Part shown: positions 59,401-64,000 of the stretch, in pieces
Numbering within the stretch: the first letter of the stretch is position 1
How the letters are laid out: every line of letters begins with the position of its first letter
Assembly: GCA_039621445.1 (NCBI GenBank)
Contig: CP154956.1
Span: 47,349,291-47,413,290 of the forward strand
DNA length: 64,000 bases
Direction: 5' to 3'
Source: Euglena gracilis
Lineage: Eukaryota > Euglenida > Euglenophyceae > Euglenales
Notes under the pieces: generated by a model
Told to the model about the DNA's origin: nothing
Seen by the model: only the letters and a program-made list of their open reading frames with translations
Databases searched by the model: none
Position numbers and translations under genes: made by a program

Positions 59401-59427
59401 CGAACAACGAAAAAATTTTCGGTGCAT
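56407..59427 (-). CDS. pol: Pol polyprotein: reverse transcriptase, RNase H, integrase, chromodomain
   Basis: Intact 1006-codon frame. RT at about residues 15-210, with LVLDYRYLN, IFDLEDGFHQM, VLPMGVKNGPAMFQR and the catalytic YIDD at 155-158. RNase H has LEVDSSDYAVGG, KTDHESLQHW and GHTQKVADPLSR. Integrase has the HHCC finger (HNHGHPG...CQICQAVK), first Asp in MDFLELEP, second in SDQDH, Glu in GNGRAEAAVKS, and a GPY/F-type WLGPCEILERLG module. The last 60 residues are a chromodomain (VDKIIDHKIDKGMHLWKVRW, then KGYGPEEDTWEP), which targets integration to modified histones. The order PR-RT-RH-IN-CHD defines Ty3/gypsy chromoviruses. The ORF starts inside an overlap with the upstream frame, so it was probably fused to the protease part. 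All catalytic residues are present. Confidence 0.95.
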   Translation of the reverse strand: MHRKFFRCSGEREQALNEMIEKLIQRKWIVPSKSEWTSQAFVVPKPPDPSGQKKWRLVLDYRYLNSQTRDDPFPLPLIEDLITKQSENRLWSIFDLEDGFHQMHLHPDSQPYTAFVTSKGVYQWTVLPMGVKNGPAMFQRMIQWVLRDLPFAIVYIDDVLVGTPPPSAKSSEDILVTHFHHVCAVLTAFQKHVLFAKGAKMHLFRILIKFCGHILSNGQRKAAPSKLEAIKKWTPEVIKTITHLKGFLGLAQYYAIYMKDFAKIAVPLTKQLKNRAVDNTKVIWDDQMREALEKIKVLLLENVVLEIADPCKPYVLEVDSSDYAVGGVLSQHNAADELRAVAFFSRKLQGDDGKGQVKWSIREKETYAIVLILQKFRSWVASSLVQILVKTDHESLQHWYTEDLNKAMSSVGRRCRWHEFLSQFNLVVIYTPGHTQKVADPLSRAPWYYPGNPDEGDATFHGSQEAEEYARRNDAADNLLDSFPVSQLFLVAPVRGRRRRGSTSGPRRITRTESPSPLFFREWDYSRDPVYDTIVTRLRNGEVLDNYTLSPLRLVFRNESGYKYCIPQDLVDDVILCYHNHGHPGAPKLLSLVGRRYCTTLSEKELYSRCLRIAQRCQICQAVKPRRGTPPGTMDFFPVPPDIFTSLCMDFLELEPCKGTDDKIYDYVFVVVCRLSGYIVAIPCQKSGLTAQSLATIFLEKCICLMGLPNEIVSDQDHLISSRFFTTLCGLLGIEQHFSIIYRPKGNGRAEAAVKSVVNMLRLSLADSRSNWISVLPWSLFYINTLPGLVLPHSPYKLVFGRDPPAIGDVPSERPARTSVSCETWFAEVENLRSAVQKRVTDIHATKRKSFLQNFKSPVYSPGDRVWVRNSRTRMQSSKLDPLWLGPCEILERLGTSGRYKVALPNGVEDVHMDDFKPYLSPPDGKPIPCLHFKPRSRLPETDDFVVDKIIDHKIDKGMHLWKVRWKGYGPEEDTWEPATSFVGYVQQDWKLWNKKHNIDVSMTSF

Positions 59428-60002
59428 TGGTTAGCTCCTTCCTTAAGCTCGATCTTACAAACACCGAACGGACCGCGTATCGCGGGGTCGATGTCGCACG
59501 CGTATACTGGATTTTCCAGCACACCGTGAAATTCGCGGGTGATCCGCGAACAGAATTCGGCTGACTTAGGATGCTGACCTGCACTCTCGATGACTGCGGA
59601 AACCACCAGGGTATCCCTGGGGCTACCGAGCTTCCTCGGCACCGCAAATTCGGACATTCCGAATGCATCGAAGAAACATACGCGAAAAATGATTTCTTGC
59701 AAGGGTGGTAATATTTTACCACAAAAATCCTCAAAAATCGGTACATTAGTGGGTAAATCCCACCAATGAAAACAAACATACGATAGTTGGGTGAACCATT
59801 CCGCTTCCGGAATGATAGGTATGAGAACAACTCCACGGGCTTCATCCCGCAGAATTTTCTCAACCGTACATTCGATAAGTTTTGGGGGAGGGTGCATCCA
59901 TAACACCGTATCACCCCAAAATTTATCAAATGCGTTGGAGTATTGTGACCAATGGCGTGGCAAACGGGCATGTGCATTGGATGAAAAGGGATCGATTTCC
60001 AA
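59370..60002 (-). CDS. DIRS-type methyltransferase-like/linker module upstream of RT
   Basis: The frame reads EIDPFSSNAHARLPRHWSQY, then SNAFDKFWGDTVLWMHPPPK, LIECTVEKILRDEARGVVLI and PIIPEAEWFTQL. The pattern D-x-F-[AS]S-x2-N ... DAF-x3-W ... W-x-PP-x-LI-x3-V-x-KI ... LI-P-x2-P-x3-WF resembles the NPP-type methyltransferase-like domain known next to RNase H in DIRS-like retroelements; here the site reads HPPP. It connects leftward to pol through a T6/A4 homopolymer where the frame changes, and rightward to the previous ORF by another frame change near 60000. Confidence 0.55.
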   Translation of the reverse strand: MEIDPFSSNAHARLPRHWSQYSNAFDKFWGDTVLWMHPPPKLIECTVEKILRDEARGVVLIPIIPEAEWFTQLSYVCFHWWDLPTNVPIFEDFCGKILPPLQEIIFRVCFFDAFGMSEFAVPRKLGSPRDTLVVSAVIESAGQHPKSAEFCSRITREFHGVLENPVYACDIDPAIRGPFGVCKIELKEGANQCTENFFVVRENANKLSMK

Positions 60003-60919
60003 TGCAAATCAAAAGAATAAGCCAATGTCGCGATTTTGGAAAACCATCGTTCCAAAATGCGATATTGACCAAAATTGAAAGCATTCCATACGCGTTTCGC
60101 GTATTCATGTACCCGATTTCCGGGTTGGAGTATAGAAACACAGTGAATGGATCCGCAAACAGGCGGGTTGCCTTCCCCTGCCTTAAGGCTTAATCCCAAG
60201 GGAGTTTGGACAGGTTGGGGTTTTCCCCATTCCGCATCAAATCCGTACCAGGTGTGATTGCGATTATAATTAGGAGTGACGCTTTTCGCGTTTCCGAACA
60301 ACGAGGCTAATCCGCGTTGTTGGAGCACTCGGTGTATTTCCGCGCATTGCGGGCTACAACCAAGTGTATCCTTGGGTGTGGATTCCGTATTCGGAATAGC
60401 GATTAGTGACGGATTTTCAACTAAACATCCACAATCGAAATCTGATTGGGTGGAAATTCTCCTGCAGTGCACACATTGGTAGGAAGTGTGCTGGTGTGAC
60501 GGGTGTGCGTGTAAGTGGGTGTCGATGGCATTAGCCGGGGAATCTTTAACAGGTGTGCCTGAATTCGGCACAACTGGTGGGAATCGGTGTGGTGGTGAAG
60601 CTGGGCGACTACTCGACACCGTACGTACTGCAGGCCTTTGGGCTTTCGTCTTGGAACCCAGTGAAACGGCGGGGGTACCGCTACTCGCTTGCCCTACCTC
60701 ATGTGGAACGCATGTAGGTGTGTCATTGGGTAGGGGGGGAGCTTTCTCCGTACCCCGGCTGTGGAAAACGGTTGTTGGTGTGGTGGATAACGGTGTTGCC
60801 ATTGTGGATAACGGGGTTGGAAAAGTGGTTGTCGGCATGGTGGACGCCAATGGTGATGGTGGTATGGGTGTCAACGAAGTGGTGGGTGCTGTGCGACAAA
60901 CGTGGAAGTACAAACACAC
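60003..60919 (-). CDS. Protease-RT linker region, Pro/Thr-rich then Cys/His-rich
   Basis: A Ser/Thr/Pro-rich stretch (PTTSLTPIPPSPLASTMPTT) is followed by a possible zinc-binding part (CVHCRRISTQSDFDCGC) and FGNAKSVTPNYNRNHTWYGF, DAEWGKPQPVQTPLGLSLKA. It is coding-like to about 60000, then continues in the next frame. An annotated frame running on to 59375 is out of phase with the conserved peptide and is not real beyond that point. Confidence 0.5.
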
Positions 60920-61445
60920 AAATCGGTACTGGCGTAAAATGGGTATCCCAAAATTACGTCAGACCCGTGAATTCCGGACTCGTAACCCCAAATATTGGTG
61001 AAATGTTGTAATTGTGGAGGGTGTGAGTGGTGCTTCGGAATGATGGGCAAGAGTATCTCGAGAAGACATCCCAAATCACCACCGCACATAGGGGTGTTAT
61101 CCGCGGTTGTAATTTTGATCGGTTTCTTGGCGCTTACCAAGAGCGGTGTCGGTATCAACACTAACCGAAGCAGCAGTGGCGACAACCAGGGTCAATTATA
61201 GTTTTCACTTTGGTGGAGTAATTTTGAATGCGAATTTCCGCTTGGACGACTAATTCCATTGGTGGTACGCAAAGTGAAGGGTCTGGCGGAAATACGTTTG
61301 CATGCCAGCTCTCCCATGAACCTACTTTGCTCAGCATTCCGAGCAGAAATGTGGAGTGGGGGGTAGGGGACCCGAAATAATTCTGGGTACTGACCGTGAA
61401 GGCGGATGGGCAGGGGGGACAAGGTTGATCAGGTCTTACCTCCAT
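60871..61445 (-). pseudogene. Retroviral-type aspartic protease, frameshifted in the active-site loop
   Basis: The frame continuous with gag reads IQNYSTKVKTIIDPGC, the hydrophobic-D-x-G active-site motif with Pro where Ser/Thr is usual. One base later the conserved frame moves: SPLLLRLVLIPTPLLVSAKK, PIKITTADNTP and the second signature SDVILGYPFYASTDL. A one-base loss at GGTTGTCGCC explains the break. The substitution and the frameshift suggest this copy cannot make active protease as it stands. Confidence 0.6.
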
Positions 61446-61490
61446 CTGTTCATCAGCCCAGAGGTCCGTGCCCTCGGACCTCGGGCTCCC

Positions 61491-63203
61491 CTACTCCAAG
61501 TCCGAACCGGCCGCATAGCCGGCAACGGACTTTTTGGTGGAATAGATGGAATTAAATGAGCGCACCGCCATTCGGGCCTCATTAAATTCCCCGTCCGAGG
61601 TCTCAAAGCCCTCCCTGCCCGAAGCCGGGGTGTCCTCCTCCAAACAAGAAATCTTGAATCCGACCTTTTGCCGGTTGGAGGAGTAACCACGGTCATCGCG
61701 GCGCTTACCGCGATTTCCGTAGCCGGGCCTGGGGGAACGAGATCTGGGACATTTGGATAAGTGGTGGTCTTTGGAACCGCAAAGTGAACAACGGGATTTG
61801 TGGCGGGATTCCGCATAACGAGGGGAACGGTATTCCGTTCTTCCGTCAAACCGCCGTGGTGAACGGGTTTCCCGTCGACCATGACCGGTGTACCGGGGTT
61901 TCCCCGGTGACTCGCGCGAAGAGGATGATCCACTTCGCGAACGAGATCGTGAAGAGTCGGGATTGATATCCCGTTTTCGGTTAGGGGGTCCAGGTGACCG
62001 ACCGCGAGAAGGAAGGGTTTCCCGACCATCACGCGATGGGGATTTGGGCCCACTACCGCTAAAGCGGTTCTCCGAAGAACGTGAAACTCCCGATTGTCGT
62101 GAAAACGCCGAGGAACACGATCCCCGTGAGGAGGTCGAGCCCCTTGGGCTTCCAATACGCTTTCGCGCATCGGGATTCGGGCATTCCCGAGACATGTGAC
62201 CAGATTTGTTGCACAAAAAGCACAGTTTATCCGTGCCTTGGTCCGAAGAACGCTGATTCGGCGTTTTCGGTCCCGTGGTGGGTAATCTCGGTGACATGGG
62301 TGAATTTTGCAACGCGTTAACCGCACCCGCAGGGATTCCGGCGGTGGGATTCGGTTGGAAAGCGGACTGTATTTGTCCCAAAACTTGTGTGAGCTTGAGT
62401 TGCTTTGACACATAATTACAACGTTGGGCAAGAGTCATCTCATGCCCTGCCAACTCCTCGCGATGGATATCCTTCACGAGGGATGGTGTGAAATGCAACA
62501 AAACTGCATCGAATTGTTCGCGCATTTGCTTCTCGCTAAGTTCATCAACTTCGGAAGCAAGTGCTAACCATTTGGCATACCAAAGGTCAATGGATTTCCA
62601 TTTGCGATCCGATGGCGCGCATTGTCGCCATTTCTTCTCCAGGGTAATCCTGGTGACCAGACTCGAGTTGGTTGAAGCGTATTGCTCAACCAGGTCATCG
62701 AATGATACGCCATTACGTATCACCAAATTGCGTGCGCGTTCTCGCTCCTCCCTCTGTAGGAAATCGATGAATTCCATCTTGACTACTTCGGGATTCGGGT
62801 CTTGGGTGGGTCCCTTTAGTGCCCAGTAGTACTCCCAGTCCCGAAAAAATTGTCTCCATGTGGTTGGATCCCCGTCCCATTGGGGTTTCACCTTGTTCGC
62901 GATTGCGATGGTGCCCTTGAAGTCTCTCTGAGTAACCCGTTGACCCTCGGTGGTATTCCAGGGGTTTGGGTCCGGGTAATTCTTAACACCAAACGCGTTT
63001 CGCGGATTTTCCGCTCCATGTGTACCCCGTGCAGGATTTCCCGCACCAAGTGTAGGGGTTGCAGGATTTTCCTGCGGGAATTGCGAAAAATGTGGTGAAA
63101 TTCTCCCGGTGGGGCGGGTTGTCCCGCCGAAAACCCGATAGGTGATCTGGTAATCCAGAACCCGATGGTGGTTGGTATGATCACGAATGTGATACATGAC
63201 CAA
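61491..63203 (-). CDS. gag: Gag with two CCHC zinc knuckles
   Basis: First ATG at 63197. Residues 100-280 contain a retrotransposon-gag-like helical region (GDPTTWRQFFRDWEYYWALK, KWLALASEVDELSEKQMREQ, LHFTPSLVKDIHREELAGHE). Knuckle 1 is CFLCNKSGHMSREC and knuckle 2 CSLCGSKDHHLSKC, both C-x2-C-x4-H-x4-C, separated by a long Arg/Ser-rich linker. The product would coat and package the element RNA. The frame ends with TAG at 61491-61493, followed by GGG, and stays open in phase into the protease. It overlaps the previous ORF by 23 nt in another frame. Confidence 0.85.
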   Translation of the reverse strand: MVMYHIRDHTNHHRVLDYQITYRVFGGTTRPTGRISPHFSQFPQENPATPTLGAGNPARGTHGAENPRNAFGVKNYPDPNPWNTTEGQRVTQRDFKGTIAIANKVKPQWDGDPTTWRQFFRDWEYYWALKGPTQDPNPEVVKMEFIDFLQREERERARNLVIRNGVSFDDLVEQYASTNSSLVTRITLEKKWRQCAPSDRKWKSIDLWYAKWLALASEVDELSEKQMREQFDAVLLHFTPSLVKDIHREELAGHEMTLAQRCNYVSKQLKLTQVLGQIQSAFQPNPTAGIPAGAVNALQNSPMSPRLPTTGPKTPNQRSSDQGTDKLCFLCNKSGHMSRECPNPDARKRIGSPRGSTSSRGSCSSAFSRQSGVSRSSENRFSGSGPKSPSRDGRETLPSRGRSPGPPNRKRDINPDSSRSRSRSGSSSSRESPGKPRYTGHGRRETRSPRRFDGRTEYRSPRYAESRHKSRCSLCGSKDHHLSKCPRSRSPRPGYGNRGKRRDDRGYSSNRQKVGFKISCLEEDTPASGREGFETSDGEFNEARMAVRSFNSIYSTKKSVAGYAAGSDLE

Positions 63204-63831
63204 TACCAGGTGTGGGGTGTTGGCTCATTCCTCGTACAAGGTTGGAATGTTGAATTTCTTGGTGGAGACTCGAATTTTCGAGCGGGGGATCAATTTCCTC
63301 ATCGGAAATGTGTTGTGAAAAGTGGGTTTGTGGTGTGGGCAAATGCAAAGGTGGTACAATTCGCGTTTTCGCGGGTGGTTGTACCAAATTCGCGGTGGAT
63401 GTAGGGATTCCTACTCCAGAAATGGTAATTTGAGAACGCGATTCCGGGACATTTGGAATACCAACCGCAGCGCTTACCGCGGTGGGTGGTGACACAACTG
63501 GTACCGGAGCGGACATTTTGTCCAAACTCGCGGACAAGTCATGCACCGTTTCTTCCAAATGTTCCACCAACTGGAGTTGGCCGCAAATACGGTCAACCTC
63601 AGTCTCCAAATGCCTAATGCGTTTGCGGTAGCGGGAAAAATCGTCCAAGTGTGGTAACTTTTCAGAAACTAAGTGTAAATCTTGGACAAGTTGTCCTTGG
63701 GACTCCTCCACATTCCGGAGTTGATCCGCAAGCGCTTTTACTGCATTTGAGACAATTTGCAATTGGTGGGGTGACTTGGTGGGGGTTTCCGCGGTGGTGC
63801 GCGAATTTTTCGCGGTTGGATTTTCCAACAA
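63181..63831 (-). CDS. Leader/gag N-terminal ORF with coiled coil
   Basis: No ATG near the start (TTG at 63831; an in-frame TAG lies just upstream with coding-like sequence around it). It encodes a heptad-rich helix (VKALADQLRNVEESQGQLVQ; RKRIRHLETEVDRICGQLQL) likely to oligomerise, then a Pro/Ser-rich tail. It is probably the N-terminal part of gag separated from the main gag frame by a frameshift near 63190, natural or mutational. Confidence 0.55.
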   Translation of the reverse strand: MLENPTAKNSRTTAETPTKSPHQLQIVSNAVKALADQLRNVEESQGQLVQDLHLVSEKLPHLDDFSRYRKRIRHLETEVDRICGQLQLVEHLEETVHDLSASLDKMSAPVPVVSPPTAVSAAVGIPNVPESRSQITISGVGIPTSTANLVQPPAKTRIVPPLHLPTPQTHFSQHISDEEIDPPLENSSLHQEIQHSNLVRGMSQHPTPGIGHVSHS

Positions 63832-64000
63832 CGCAGAAATTCGTCCATCCTACCGTGAAACCTCATCTTGCATGGATCGGGCATTCCGATTCCCCTGATG
63901 AACCAGCTGGACGTCCTTTCGACCCGCGGCACCACCTTTGTATGCCCCGGGTCTGCTCAACTGCCAGGCACTCCTCTCTGTCTCTTTCGAGCAGAGAGAG
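63832..64000 (-). other. Retroelement leader, window edge
   Basis: Between the first coding frame and the expected 5' LTR. An alternative ATG-initiated frame (MDEFLRCWKIQPRKIRAPPR) overlaps here. No primer-binding site can be assigned. Confidence 0.4.

Noticed and set aside
59375-60000. C-terminal part of the 514-codon frame ending at 59375
   Set aside because: The conserved DIRS-like peptide lies in the neighbouring frame over this stretch; the 514-codon frame is real only upstream of about 60000.
61436-62431. 331-codon minus-strand ORF overlapping gag
   Set aside because: Out of frame with the zinc knuckles; Arg/Pro-rich shadow of the SR linker.

Overview
The window is nuclear DNA of a eukaryote with a large, repeat-rich genome. 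A photosynthetic lineage (most likely an alga) is suggested by its one clear host gene: a spliced cytochrome P450 of the CYP97 family, whose plant and algal members are plastid carotenoid-ring hydroxylases. Introns are GT-AG with at least one GC-AG. Interstitial telomere-like TTAGGG/TTTAGGG tracts occur. I see no operons, Shine-Dalgarno sites, rRNA, tRNA or CRISPR arrays. The species cannot be named from sequence alone.

Layout. 1-17 kb is a mosaic of non-autonomous repeats: one copy of a ~2-kb duplicated repeat full of GCGCAA palindromes, a LINE-type 3' end remnant, TA-flanked C-rich inverted-repeat elements, a family of foldback elements with 8-bp target duplications (hAT-like) lying beside telomere-like repeats, and a TIR element carrying a 230-residue unknown ORF between 32-bp tandem arrays. 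17-24 kb holds a few possible exons of an unrecognised plus-strand gene, large microsatellites, a CCGGC-type GC satellite and a ~210-bp tandem array. 24.1-43.6 kb is the CYP97 gene (at least 12 exons, plus strand). Its introns are packed with nested TIR elements, some carrying coding-like fragments, and with the second copy of the 2-kb repeat. 43.6-49.1 kb is intergenic, with decayed hAT transposase and reverse transcriptase pieces. 49.1-64 kb is most of one long Ty3/gypsy chromovirus on the minus strand. Its 5' LTR lies beyond the right edge.

The retroelement reads, from right to left, coiled-coil leader ORF, gag with two CCHC knuckles, aspartic protease (frameshifted), a module resembling the methyltransferase-like part of DIRS elements, then an intact 1006-codon RT-RNase H-integrase-chromodomain ORF. 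After pol comes a >5-kb extra coding region in the env position, of unknown function and interrupted by several in-frame stops, mostly TAG.

The most unusual signal is inside this element. Its coding and non-coding DNA is peppered with perfect micro-palindromes (5-8 bp stems, usually T/A-rich 3-5 nt loops), spaced roughly every 100-200 bp where I looked. I did not see this density in the P450 exons.
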